Part shown: positions 35,683-47,561 of the stretch, one piece after another | Layout of the letters: each line of letters starts with the position of its first letter | How positions within the stretch are numbered: position 1 is the stretch's first letter | Source of the DNA: Hypericum androsaemum | Lineage: Eukaryota > Streptophyta > Magnoliopsida > Malpighiales > Hypericaceae | DNA length: 64,000 nt | Direction: 5' to 3' | Assembly (NCBI GenBank): GCA_963995505.1 | Contig: OZ023184.1 | Span: forward strand, 19,404,228 to 19,468,227 | Program-made: the position numbers and the translations under genes | The notes under the pieces: model-generated | Seen by the model: only the letters and a program-made list of their open reading frames with translations | What the model was told of the DNA's origin: nothing | Database searches by the model: none

Positions 35683-38240
35683 CTGGGTCGGGGGTTTCAA
35701 GGATCGGGATCCATGGTCGGGGGTCCAGAGTTGGGGGGTCGGGGGTCTGGCGGTCCAGTGGTCCGGGGGTTCGGGGTCGGGGGGTCCAGCGGTTCGGGGG
35801 TTCGGGGGTCCAGTTTTTCAGGGGTCTGTGGTTTGGGGGTCCATGGCTTTGGGGTCCGACAGTCGTGGCTTGGGGGTCCGACGCTCAGGGGGTCTATGCT
35901 CTGGTTGTCTGGGGTCTGTGGTTCGATGGTCAGTGGTCCGTGGTTCGATGGTCTGTGGTTCGGTAGTTCAGGGTTAGGTTGTATGGGGTCTGGTGGTCCT
36001 GTGGTCCGGGATTCCACGGTCCGGTGGTCCCGGGGTCGGTGTTCTGCAGTCCGGGGGTTCGTAGTTTGGTGGTCCAATAGTTCGGGGTCTGGTGGTCTGC
36101 GGTCCGGGGGTTTGGGGGTTCGGTGGTCCGGGGTCCGTGGTTCGGTGGTCTGGTGTTCCTGGGGTCCGGAGGTCCGTGGCCTAGTCTGGGGTCCGGGTGT
36201 CCGTAGTCTGAGGGTCTGGTGATTCAGGGTCTATGGTTCGTGGTCTGGTGGTTCGGGGTCTGGGGTTCTGGGGTCGGTGGTCTGAGGTCCGTGGTTCGGT
36301 GGTCTAATGGTCTGGGGTCTAGGGGTCCGCAGTCCGGGGGTTCGATGGATCGGGGTCAGGTGTTCCGAGGGTCCCAGGGATCGGTGGTCTCGTTCGGTGT
36401 TCGGGGGTTCGTGGTCCGGTGGTCCGAGGGTCTGGTGACCATGGTCCAGGGTTCTATGGTCCAGGGGTTTGGTGGTCCGGTGGTCTGCGGCCAGGGTGTC
36501 CGTGATTCGGTGATCTGATGGTTCGGGGTTCGGTGGTCCGTGGTCCAGGGTCCATTGGTTCGGTGGTCCAGTGGTCCGGGGATCAGTGGTCCAGTGGTCT
36601 GGGGATCGGGGGTCCGATTGTCCGTGTTCCGGGGTCCGAGGTCTGGTGATTCGAGGTCCAGTGGTCCGAGTGTCCGTGGTCCGTGGTACAGGGGTTTGTG
36701 GTTCGGTGGTCTGATGGTCCGGGGTCTAGGGGTCCACGGTCCGGGGGTTCGGTGGACCGGGGTCCAGTGTTTCGAGGGTCTGGTGGCCGTGGTCCGATGG
36801 TCTGAGGGTCTGGTGGCCGTGGTCCGTGGTCATATGGTCCAGGGGTCTTGTGGTCCGGTGGTCTGCGGCCAGGGTGTCCGTGGTTCGGTGATCCGATGGT
36901 TTAGAGTTTGGTGGTCTGCGGTTCGGGGTCCATTGGTTCGATAGTCCAGTGGTCCGGGGATCGGGGGTCCGATTGTCCGTGGTCCGAGGTCCGGTGGTCC
37001 GAGTGTCCGTGGTACAGGGGTCTGTGGTTCGGTGGTCTGATGGTCTGGGGTCTAGGGGTCCGTAGTCTGGGTGTTCGGTGGACCGGGGTGTGGTGTTCCG
37101 AGGGTCCTAGGGTCCGGTGGTCTCGTTCGGTGTTCGAGAGTCCGTGGTCCGAGGGTCTGGTGGCCGTGGACCAGGGTCCGGTGGTCCGTGGTCCGGTGGT
37201 CCATAAGTCTGGTGGTCCGCATCCAGGGTGTCTGTGGTTCGATGATCCGATGGTTCGGAGTTTGGTAGTCCGCAGTCTGGTGTCCATTGGTTCGGTGGTC
37301 CAGTGGTCCGGGGTCCGAGGTCTGGTGGTCCGAGTGTCCGTGGTTCGGTGGTACAGGGGTCCGTGGTTTGGTTGTCCAGTGGTTAGTGGTAAGGGGGTTT
37401 TTGGTTCATTTGTCCGGGGGTCTGTAGTCTGGTGGTCTAGGTTCCGTGTTTTGGTGGTCCGGGGTCCGGTGGTCCACGATACGGGGGTCCGTGGTCCGTG
37501 GTTTGGTGGCCTGTAGTGGTCCAGGTGTCTATGGTCTGAAGGTTCGGTCGTCCGGGTGTCCGAGGGTCCGGGGGTCCAGGTGTCCGTGGTCTGGTGGTTT
37601 AGGGGTTCAGTGGTTTGAGGTCCCTGATTCGGTGGTCAGGTGATCCGTGGTCCGGGGTCCGGTGATCCGAGGTCCGGTGGTCTGGGGTCCGGGAGTTCGG
37701 TGGTCCGAGGTCCCATGTTCGATGGTCCGGGAGTTCGGTGTTTCGTAGTTCGGGGTCTGGTGATCCGACGTCCAGTGGTCCGGGGGTCTGTGGTCCAGTG
37801 GTCCACAGTCCAAGTGTCCATGTTCGATGGTCCGATGATCCAGGGTCTGGGGTCCTGTGGTCCGCGGTCTGGAGTCCATGGTTCGATTGTTTGGGAATCC
37901 GGTGGTCCGTGGTCCAAGGGTCCATGTTCCGGTGGTCCGGGATCTGTGGTCTGGTGGTCCGGGTCCGGGAGTCTGGTGGTCCTGTGGTCTAGGGTCTGGG
38001 GGTCTGTTGGTCCGGGGATTTGTAGTCCCGTGGTCCGAGGGTCCGTGGTCTGGTGGTCCGCGGTCTGGGGTTCCGTCGTTCGGTAGTCCGATGGTCTGCA
38101 GTTCGGGGGTTCGGTTTTCTGGGATCTGTGGTTCGATGGTCCGGGGGTCCTAGGGTTCGGAGGTCAGTGGTCCGGTGTTCCGAGGGTCTGGTGGTCCGGG
38201 GTTCGTAGTTCGGTGGTCCGTAGTCCGGGGTCGGTGATTT
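35683..38240. repeat. 2.56-kb G/T-rich, A-poor minisatellite
   Basis: The plus strand is a continuous run of imperfect 9-10-bp units of the form GGTCCGGGGTCCGTGGTTCG. A is rare, and G far exceeds C. Runs of four to six G recur (for example near 35731-35750), so G-quadruplex formation on this strand is likely. Long open frames on both strands (up to 202 codons, rich in G, V, R and S on plus and in P, D, R and T on minus) are a by-product, because every stop codon on either strand needs an A on the plus strand. I do not call any of them a gene. Confidence 0.9.
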
Positions 38241-38335
38241 TGGGTTTGAGTTTTGGGTTTTGAGTTTTGTGTTTGGGTATTGGGTTTTGGGTTTGGGTTT
38301 GGGATTTGAGTTTGGAGTATTGGTTTTAAATTTGG
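38241..38335. repeat. Degenerate TTTGGG tract adjoining the minisatellite
   Basis: The G/T array passes directly into GGGTTTGAGTTTTGGGTTTT-type repeats with a unit near 6-8 bp. It resembles, but is not, the plant telomere repeat TTTAGGG. Confidence 0.75.
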
Positions 38336-40227
38336 GACCTAGGCTTGAGGGTACTTTAGATATTTCCATGTGACATACCAAACTACCCAAAAATGTTGTT
38401 ATTTTTATTATAGTAAGATAACCATAGATTGGCCCAAATATCTCTGTTTTATATAGAACGGGCCCATTTAGTCAGTGGGCTTGTTTCTGTTTTAGATATG
38501 AATTCCGATATGATGGATTGGATTCAACGTGCGTATTAATTTATAGTTTTGAAAACAAATTGCATCAGAAAACAAATTGTCCTACTCTAACGGAATAATG
38601 TCCATTGAATTAAGGTGTGATTTCGTTGCACAGAGACGTCTGGTGCCAATCCGGTGGTGAAATGAAAATTTTGAAAAAGATTATAGGCCAAATCTGAAAA
38701 AGGTAAAAGACATAATGTGTACCTTTCAAGCATCTTCTTTAGTCAAATCACATGCACTTTGTGCGTTCATCACGTGTTCAATGTTCAGGAGCCCTTTAGG
38801 AGCATTATTAGGGCAACCAATAATTCTTCGTGATTTAGGGTTCAAGTACACTCTTTTTTCTCTCTCATAGGAAGATTTTTTTTTGGTAAGTAAATTTATT
38901 AATGGTAATATTGATGTTCTAAACTGTGTAAAATCTCCTCTTGCAATGTTGCAACTGCCAACTTTATTAAAATTCTAATTCGGTAGAAAAAAATGCGATA
39001 TTAGAAAGACGTGACTTAATCACTTGTTACTAAACCAACTCGACTAGTCCAAATCGATGTCATTCTGTATATCAACTATATATGAAAGCTTGTAATTTAT
39101 TAACCGGGACGGCTTCATAAATTTGTGATTAGCTTCCACATAAACGGCTTTGAAAACGACACCCAAATTTCTTTTATTAATCTGATCGGATTAGAAAAAC
39201 CACTAAAATATGATGGAATTATAATTAAATTAAACACTCCAAGAATAGTTTACTTGAATTGTGAGAATATTATCATGTCCAACTATAGACTTCCCCGGCA
39301 AAATTCCGGTTGACGTCTGGCAAGTTTTGGCAATAGGAGATGTAACTAAGAAAAAAAAAACTGGGAAAGAAAGTAAAATGAGGACGTCAAGTTCTATTTG
39401 AGATTTTCTTTCGGTTTTGGTTTGGTCAAATATCTTTTTCTTGTCTGAGAATTGCTTTTGACCAAGGTTTTGAACAGCAATATTAAATACTGTAGATGGT
39501 ACAGATAATCAACTTTATGTTCACCATTCACCGAAAGATTCTGCGTAGATCAGACAAGATCAAACGAGGTTTTGTACCTAAATATGTGGTTGGTCGTGTT
39601 TATAGATGACCTATTGATAAGATTCCAATGGCCCTGTGCACGCATGGAGGTTTACCCTCATATGAAAATGACCACATTTTTATCCCTATGTTCATTAGAG
39701 TGATTAATATTTTGTATCAATGTTTATCTATCTATACAATTACACCCGCCATCTTATGCGGGCAATGTGGGGTGTAATTATAATGGCGAAAATCGATAGG
39801 AGTCTGTTTACTATTAGTTGGGATTTAGTAGTTGACTTTGTAATAAAACATATGGTTTGGTCTTGTCCATGGAGAATTTTGGGGTTTTAGATATACTTTT
39901 GGCGTTACTTTTGTTTACGTATTCAGAAAACACTTATCACCGCTTCGCATCCGATATGTTTTATCTGGTACCTTTGGTATTAGAACAATGGTGTGATCTC
40001 TCTTGGTGAGTTTCTCGTTGGTTAATGATACGTTACTTACCAATATATATATATATATATATTTTGTTATTGAGATATTTTTTTTTCTAACGTATTTTTT
40101 CTAATAAATTTAGCGGCCATAGATTTTTTTCTAATAAATGTATTACAGGAACGTCACCACTCAATATAGGGGAATTACACGTCATGTAAATATTATAAAA
40201 TTACCTATAATAAGAATTGTTCTTGTG
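38336..40227. other. Intergenic DNA without a supported gene
   Basis: Only short frames and T-rich tracts are present. A T-run followed by GGTAAGTAAATTTATTAATGG at 38.88 kb resembles a retroposon tail but has no visible target duplication. Confidence 0.4.
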
Positions 40228-40232
40228 CAAAT

Positions 40233-40464
40233 TGTGATACCCTGTAAATGATATGTTATGTCTGAAATACGTAAGTAATTTGATTTGACTATTCATACCA
40301 ACAAGATGCACCTCTCCAAGGTTAAACGCATTTGGCCAGGAGTATGATTAGTATGGGTGACCTCTTGGAAAATTTTTCGGGATGCGTTTGAGTGAGGACA
40401 AAATATACTGGAAAAGACCTGTGTTGGTCTGTGGAGATAGTCGGTCGAATTACGGAGTGTTACA
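40233..40464 (+). repeat. 5' LTR of the Cassandra TRIM, internally deleted
   Basis: It is 232 bp and lacks about 26 bp present in the other LTR, between GATGCACCT and AAGGTTAAACGC. The deletion removes part of the 5S-like region. Confidence 0.85.
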
Positions 40465-40591
40465 TTTGGTATCAAAGCAATACCTCGACTAGTACGGTGT
40501 GGTTCGGGGATTGAACGCACCCAAATACGAGAGATTCTGGGATTTCTGATTCTGGCGCGACGAGGACGTCGCGTATTTAAGGAGGGGTGAA

Positions 40592-40849
40592 TGTGATACC
40601 CCTAAATGATATGTTCTGTCTGAAATACTCAAGTGATTTGATTTAACTATTCATACCAACAAGGTGCACCTTCTTTTCCGGCACTCATCCTGAGAGAACT
40701 TCAAGGTTAAACGCATTTGGCCGGGAGTAAGATCAGGATAGGTGACCTCCTGGAAAGTTTTCCGGGATGCGTGTGAGTGAAGATAAAATACGCTAGAAAA
40801 GGCCTGTGTTAGTCTGTGGAGGCAGTCGGTCGGATCACGGGGCGTTACA
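40592..40849 (+). repeat. 3' LTR of the Cassandra TRIM
   Basis: It is 258 bp and has the fuller 5S-like segment, including CACTCATCCTGAGAGAACTT, which corresponds to the 5S GATCCCATCAGAACTCC region. Confidence 0.85.
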
Positions 40850-40854
40850 CAAAT

Positions 40855-42469
40855 GCACACATTTTTAATTATTTTTATATAAAGAGACCAAAGTATATAA
40901 ATCTTGACAGAATATTTTAGTTTTAAAAATAAAAAATCAGGGGCGGCACAATAATTTTTCACAAGACAGAGGTCCTATCGGTGATTTTGCTATAGACCAA
41001 GGACATGAAAATATTGTGTCCATCATTAAATATTTGTTAGGTCTAAAGTTCTAGTCATGAGTAGTGCATCAATATTAAAGAATATTTGTTAGCAAAATTT
41101 TACATTTTTTAAATGTTAAACCAAGTTCGAATCTGGATTAAATTTTAGTGAGTATCTGAATAGTTAAGAAGATACCGTCATTGATCCGCTCGTATGTGCA
41201 AAAATATATTTCAAATCTTAGTGGGAAATAAATTGAATAGCAAAGTCGAACCGATGAGAAAGCGATATATCAGTCCAGAGTAGTGACGATTAGAAGATAT
41301 ATCCATGGCTTAATGGAAAAATAAAATAAAATCCCAACCGAAATTCTCCAAATTATCTCCAAGTTGCCGCTTTATCTCGAACTAGAATAAGAATTTATCC
41401 CCTTTTCTTTTGAGCAAGTTTTTGCGGCGACTATGGATTCTGATCTCTAGTGGTGGGCTGTAAGCGATATACAAGATATTTCACAAAGCTAAAGTATATA
41501 GAACCAATAGAGATTGGTTGAAGTGTTAAAAAAAACTTTGAAAGTATTAGTTAAGTTTTGAATTCGAATTTACGAATGAAGCAAATATTACTGATATGGA
41601 TACGCATGTGCCATCGCTCTTTATCAGACAACTTGTGTAAGTGCTACATGTCACTTGAAGTTCTCTGTTTGGTGTTTGTACATGTGAATTCGAGGAAGCA
41701 GACACAACAAGTTCTTGGCCTCTCCTTTGGCATCTCGTGTGAAATGCAAAGTCAACGTGCACATACGCGGCCTCGTTTCAAAATATTGGTGAGAAATTCA
41801 AATAACTAATTAATCAGGGAATGACACCTCATTGTTTTGGGTCATCTCATTTTCATTTTATTCTGTTAATAACACGGATTTTTAAACGTGAGAGATTTAT
41901 CCCTTATTAGAAAGGGTATTAAATGTTTGAAGTAATTTTTTTATAAGTGATTTTTATTTCAACTGAAAATAAATAGTTACATATTTATAATTATGTGTAT
42001 TAAATTCTCTTATATGAATACGAGGTTACAACTTATAACCATATGTCTCGTTAAAATCCTGCCGCAGTAAAATTTAATTAAAAATTCGATGATCATTAAT
42101 ACTTTTATATATTATATAAGTGAGATTTTTAAATCAAATCTTCATTCACATGACTTTGTATGACTTAATACTTGAATTGCTAATTGAACTAGTCTTATCT
42201 TTTTTTTTGATAAACTAACTTACTTGGTAGTATAATTTTTTGGTTAAAAAGGTGATAATTAACGATATTATTTTGTTGGAATTAGTTTTTTCCGATTAAA
42301 TCTCATTGGATTGGATGCTCCACCAATAGGGTGGCAATCACTATCGAGAGTAGGTTGTAAGCCGTTGGATGGGGGAGGGGACGCATGTGTGATATCCTAT
42401 GGTGGAGGTCCATTGGGATAGATTATAGGGGCATTTTGACTTTTCATCTAAAAAAGACTCGACAAAGAT
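40855..42469. other. AT-rich intergenic DNA
   Basis: I see no gene, RNA or clear repeat here. Confidence 0.4.
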
Positions 42470-42730
42470 ACAACACACAATATATAATAACATATAATGG
42501 TACATCATGCAACTCATACTAGTACAATTGTATTATACAATGATAAAACATGCGACATACAATGGTATATCTGCGATATACAATGGCGTAACACGCGACA
42601 TGCAATGGCTAGACAATACAACAACATTCGACATGCAATGTTACATCGTGTGACATGCAATAGTACAACATGCAACATACAATGATACATCATGCGGCAT
42701 ACCGAATACAGTGATACTTCGGCGTCAGAC
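42470..42730. repeat. Degenerate minisatellite of ~22-24-bp units
   Basis: Units contain (C/G)GACATGCAATG or CGACATACAATGG and are repeated about ten times with changes (ACATGCAATAGTACAACATG and so on). It is AT-rich and non-coding. Confidence 0.7.
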
Positions 42731-43149
42731 AATAGTATAACATATTTTAAATACATAATTTCAAAACTATCCCTATATAATCTTTGATATTACAAATTTA
42801 CCATCACGCGCACGGAACAACACGTTGTCAGGATCTTACTGCTGGGAACCCAACATCTGTGAATCCAACCCCACTTCAAGCACTCTATCTGAACTTAGGA
42901 TATTTATGGGACTGGATCAGTCCTGGAAAGGACATCGAGTACGGTTCTGGATGGGAAGGGACAGGGGTAGAATAGACAAAAAAGGGAAAAATTATAAAGG
43001 TGGGAGCGTGGGAGGGGAATAATGGACAACACGTGGCCTTTATTTTTTTCTTAGGAGGAGAATATGGGTGGGTCCTACCTGTCTACTCATTTCAATTTTT
43101 CCTTAAACTTTATTTTTTAGATAGATAATCGGTAACAAGTAAAAGAATT

Positions 43150-43750
43150 GGTATAGTAAATCAAACATACTATTTGATATAATCGGGCATACTATTTGAT
43201 ATAACCGGATATACTATTTAATATAACCAGACATACCATTCGATATATAATTTAATTAATTATTTAACTTTCTTATTATAACCGGACGTACCATTCAATA
43301 TAATTGAGCATTCTATTTGATATAACAGGGTACACCATTTAATATAATGGACATACAAGCCAATATAATTTATTAAATTATTTAATAACCGGACATAATA
43401 TTCGATATAATTGGGCATACCATTTGATATAACCGGGCATACCATTTAATATGTCCGGACATACCATTTAATATAATGGGACATACTATTTAATATAACT
43501 AAACATATCATTCGACATAATTGAGCATAACATTTGATATAAGCCGACATACCATTTAATATACCCGAGTGTACTACTTAATATAATATTGTAGACCATT
43601 TGATATAACCGGACATACTATTTAATATAATCTCATAGACTATTTAATTTAATCAAACATATCATTTAATAGGGTAGATAATTTAATATAACCGGGTAGA
43701 TTATTTTAACATATCCAAAAAACTATTTAAATATAAACAGGCATACCATT
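43150..43750. repeat. Minisatellite of ~24-bp units (TTTGATATAACCGGGCATAC)
   Basis: About 24 imperfect copies read (C/T)ATTT(G/A)ATATAACCGG(G/A)CATAC in the same direction, broken by a short A/T stretch near 43250-43280. The period is about 24 bp. It is unrelated in sequence to the array at 42.5 kb, although both lie within 700 bp. Confidence 0.85.
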
Positions 43751-45654
43751 GGAAATCAATTAATTAACAACACAAAGAGTATAGGTACAACCATGAAAGT
43801 TGCAAAGGTAGCAACATCAAAACAAATTAAACATGAACCCCAAAAACTTGATAGACATGAAAGTTACATAGATTAAACGTGAACCCCAAAAACTTGATAG
43901 ACACCAGCAGGAAAAGAATCCCAATGCACAATCCATCTTATTAAAATCATCTGATTAGATTCACAATTAGAGATTTTTAATTCGAAATTCATCTAGAGAA
44001 GTAATCGATGTCCACCGACGTCATTTCAACCACACGATCTCCCAATCTCCTACCTGGACGACCTCCACCGACCTCTGATAGGGCACCGACGCATCTAAAG
44101 AAGCACTACCACCGTCCATTCCGAAGGAGCTTCCTCAATGTCCAGCCTGATAGCATCTTCCACATGCGGTGGTGAGCTTGTGGAGCTAGGCGACGTACGA
44201 GTTCTTAGTGGATTCTAGTACCACCGTCGCTCATCGTCGGAGGAGTGGCCCGTCGGAAAGGAATGGTTGTTGAAGTCGTCGAGGTCATAGATGACAGAGG
44301 CGAGGAGAGAGAGAGAGAGAGTGATGGTGAAAGTGGCCGCCTCCAAAAGTCCTAGGATTTGGGGGAGAGAGGGGTCAATAAGAGAATGTTAAAAGTACCA
44401 AACTACTCCCGCTTAATATTGATCGTCAAATCCGTATTTTTTTCAATTTACCTGATCTAATGGCTCCTATTTTATCCAGATTGGTCCTGGCTACTTTTTC
44501 AAGTCCAGGACCAATCGGCTCCCGATATTTATTTCCAACTGAAACGAATTTCACCAAGTAAAGGTTTATTGTCTTAATGATAATGTCGTCAAAGCAGAAC
44601 CCAAAAGGTTTTTGTCTTAATCTAAATACTACGTGCTTATTCAACATATCAAAGTGCGGTTTTGTACCACTAACAAAGGTTAGTGGAGCTTGGTAGGTAA
44701 CTGAGTTCCCCCATAACAACACTAAAATTGACCGATTTTTTTTCGGGTCAAGCTCTTTAGTTTGAGACGACCAATTGTTTAACCTACATTTGGTGTAGAC
44801 GTGTAAGCTGTAATCTCCTCTTAATCAACAATTAGAACCCAATTTTTTGATCTTCCCCCATTTGATTTTTAGTGGCTGTATAAATATGGTAAGTATAAAG
44901 TTGTCGCACAATCTCCATTGATCGGACGGCCATAGTGATAGTGCGTCTGATGTAATCAATCATTGATCACCCGCCAAATGGAATTTTTATACAACCTGCT
45001 ATTATGAATAATCTATATTTAAGTCGGTAAAAATATTAAAAGATGATAAAATTATCTTAAATTTATTCAATATTAGTATATTTCCAAAAACTTAAAATGA
45101 ATATATTTTAATTAAAATAAAACAACATATTACTCATCAAATACATTGCCCAAATCACTAAAATAAAACACATCCCCAACTGAGAAGCCAAATCAAACAT
45201 GTACCGACTTAAGGTTGCTGTTCTGACGCGTGTATTTTTTGATACGAAAAAAAGAATCCGTATCCCCGCCACCACCGGGTATTGAGTCACTAATACAAAT
45301 TTAAGAATATTTATGAGAAAAAATTAGTTTTGTATTAGTTATAATAAATCTAAAAATGCTAAAATCTCGTTCGTTAAAATTTTCAATTTTTATTTATATT
45401 ATTACCAATAGCAGAACCATTTATATATTACTCGAGCAGCAGTGGCACTTAATTATTTTTTGTTTAAAATTTTTATATCTTAATAAAATTGATAACTTTT
45501 GCATGTATGTCCAAAAAGATAAAATTGATCCTAAAAATTAAATAATTCAAAAATTAATACTCAAAATTGGAAAAATTATATTAGTCCACTGACTAAAACT
45601 TTTGAGTAATTTTATGTTGATCCTTATATAATATTTGGACCATTGATATTTTAG
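43751..45654. other. Intergenic DNA with a GC-rich patch
   Basis: The part at 44.0-44.35 kb is GC-rich and coding-like in composition, with a (GA)n run near 44307, but no frame is long or recognisable. It may be another captured fragment without visible element ends. Confidence 0.3.
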
Positions 45655-45663
45655 TAAAATTTA

Positions 45664-46900
45664 GGGAAAAGTCTACTTTAGTATCCTGTAGTTTGGGTGT
45701 TTGACACATAAAAGTTTGTGGTTTAAAACTTATCAAAAAGATCTCCTGTAGTTTTACTGGCTCATCAATTAAAGGCTCGGATAACTATCCAAACCTAGTC
45801 AGCATCCTCGTCGCTCACCATGTCGGAACGATACCGTTTTTGTCCAACGTGGCGTGCCGCGTAGGATGAAATTTTTACCCAAAATTGATGACATGACAAC
45901 TTAAAAAAAATCAAAAAATTTCAATAATTTTTTTCAAAAACTCCCTTCTTCAGACAACCCCTTCTTCCTCCCTCCATCTTTCAAGAAGAAACCCCCTTCT
46001 TTCTCTCCCAATCTCCACCCCACCATCTTCGGTACAAAAAATCTTTGCACTACTCATACAAGACAAGCCATTCTCACGTGTCCTCTTCTTCCCAAAACTC
46101 CCCACGAAACAACCGAGATTACCCCAAGACGGGGAGAGAGAGTCTTGAGAGACAGAGAGCGAGACCCGCCACGACCCTGACCTGAATCCACCACCGTCTC
46201 GTCGGAACTCTAACCTCCTTACTCCCGCCGACCCTTGTCCTCCTCGCTCTGCTACTCCCCTTCATCCTTCTCGGCATCGCCAGATCTCAAACCCTATGTT
46301 GTCGGCATTGGAGTTAACCCCTGTGAATGTCGGCTTTTCTCGACTAAGAAATTGCAAGTGGATGTTTGGGTATTTAATAGAATCATTGTGGTTCAAGAAC
46401 AGATCTTTGGTCTTTGAATGTTTGATTTTGTTGATTTTTTTTCTGTCCCTATGCTCTATGGATGTTGCATTGATTTTTTTTCTGTCCCTATGCTCTATGG
46501 ACGTTGCATCTTTCTTTCTTGCTTGTTAGGGATCAAGGTATGGAGAGAGATGGTAGAATTTTACCGTTCTTTTTCCATTCTTTCTTTGGCATTTTCACTT
46601 GCTCGGTTTAGTTCATGTTTTAGTTTTGGATTTTTGGTGGAGAAGGAAGGTGTGCGAGGAAGAAGATGATTAGGATTAGGTTTTTGGTGGATGGACAGAA
46701 AAAATTTCATCCTACGTGGCACGCCACGTTGGAAAAAAATGGCATCGTTCTGACATGGCGAACGACGAGAATGCTGATTAGGCTCGGATAGCTAATTGAT
46801 GAGCCCGTGAAACCACAGAGGACCTTTTTGATAAATTTTAAACCACAAACTTTTATGTGTCAAACACCCAAACTACAGTGTACTAAAGTGGACTTTTCCC
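45664..46900. mobile_element. Pack-MULE-like element (TTTAGTACCCTGTGGT family)
   Basis: It starts GGGAAAAGTCTACTTTAGTA and ends AAGTGGACTTTTCCC, with inverted arms of about 230 bp, and is flanked by the exact 9-bp duplication TAAAATTTA (45655-45663 and 46901-46909). The 1237-bp interior is pyrimidine-rich and then GC-rich (45.95-46.35 kb), like a plant 5' leader and first exon. A frame near 46.2-46.3 kb reads LVLLALLLPFILLGIARSQ, a signal-anchor-like segment. A 36-bp piece (TCTGTCCCTATGCTCTATGG) is tandemly doubled at 46.43-46.50 kb. The donor gene is not identifiable. Confidence 0.88.
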
Positions 46901-46909
46901 TAAAATTTA

Positions 46910-47552
46910 AAAGATATAAAATAAATTCCGTAGAGTTCACCACTATTCCAAAAAAATATGAAATCAACTATAACAATTTTTTTTTGAACTATAACAAATC
47001 ATATGCTAAAATTTTACCCAATGTGTCCTTCGTAGCGGAGATTTCCCGGTATGGAATAAATTAAAGCTACGATGTACCACGCACATATACGGAAATCCAT
47101 GGGACATGGGAAATAGATTTCTTTTGAAATTTTTTTTTAAAATGTGGCGCGAAGTCTATATTACGGTAATGAATTATAGAAAAAAAATATAGACAAACAA
47201 CAATAATACTAGATAGAAAATGAAGACCAATATGTAATCAACAAAGTGAGAGACAGTGGAGAAGCTACTAGAACCAATGGCGCGAAGTCTATGTTTCGAT
47301 GTCTTGGGAAACTAGGCGTAATATATAGGAGGAATCCATTATATTCGGATGCACCACATGCTCGGACATGCAAACTTTGAAGTGGTCCACATTGAGCGAG
47401 TAAGAGAGTCAATTTTGGTGAAACTCAGATTATAAGTTAATTAATTGAGGTTTGAAATGGATATAATATTTGAACGTTATATTAGGGTAGTCAATTTTAA
47501 GCAACATAGACATACTAATAATAAATAGGTAGTACCGATATAAAAGAGAAAA
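46910..47552. other. AT-rich spacer between two MULEs
   Basis: I see nothing recognisable in it. Confidence 0.4.
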
Positions 47553-47561
47553 TAATAATAA

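Larger units (their letters stand above)
40233..40849 (+). mobile_element. Cassandra-type TRIM with 5S-rRNA-like LTRs
   Basis: Two LTRs (40233-40464 and 40592-40849) begin TGTGATACCC and end GTTACA, flanked by the exact 5-bp duplication CAAAT (40228-40232 and 40850-40854). After the first LTR comes a primer site TTGGTATCAAAGCA for initiator tRNA-Met, and before the second a purine tract AAGGAGGGGTGAA. The interior is only 127 bp and codes for nothing. In the LTRs, GGTTAAACGCATTTGGCC, then TAGGTGACCTCCTGGAAAG, match the 3' half of plant 5S rRNA (GTTAAGCGTGCTTGGGCG, GGATGGGTGACCTCCTGGGAAG). This is the defining trait of Cassandra, which uses pol III-type sequences in its LTRs. Confidence 0.88.

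Noticed and set aside
36000..38340. Interstitial telomere at 38.24-38.34 kb
   Set aside because: The unit is TTTGGG or TTTTGGG with changes, not the plant repeat TTTAGGG. I describe it only as telomere-like.
35600..38390. Long open frames on both strands (up to 202 codons) of glycine/valine/arginine- or proline/aspartate/threonine-rich proteins
   Set aside because: They are a by-product of an A-poor tandem repeat, which lacks stop codons in all frames. Overlapping frames on both strands give equally long products.
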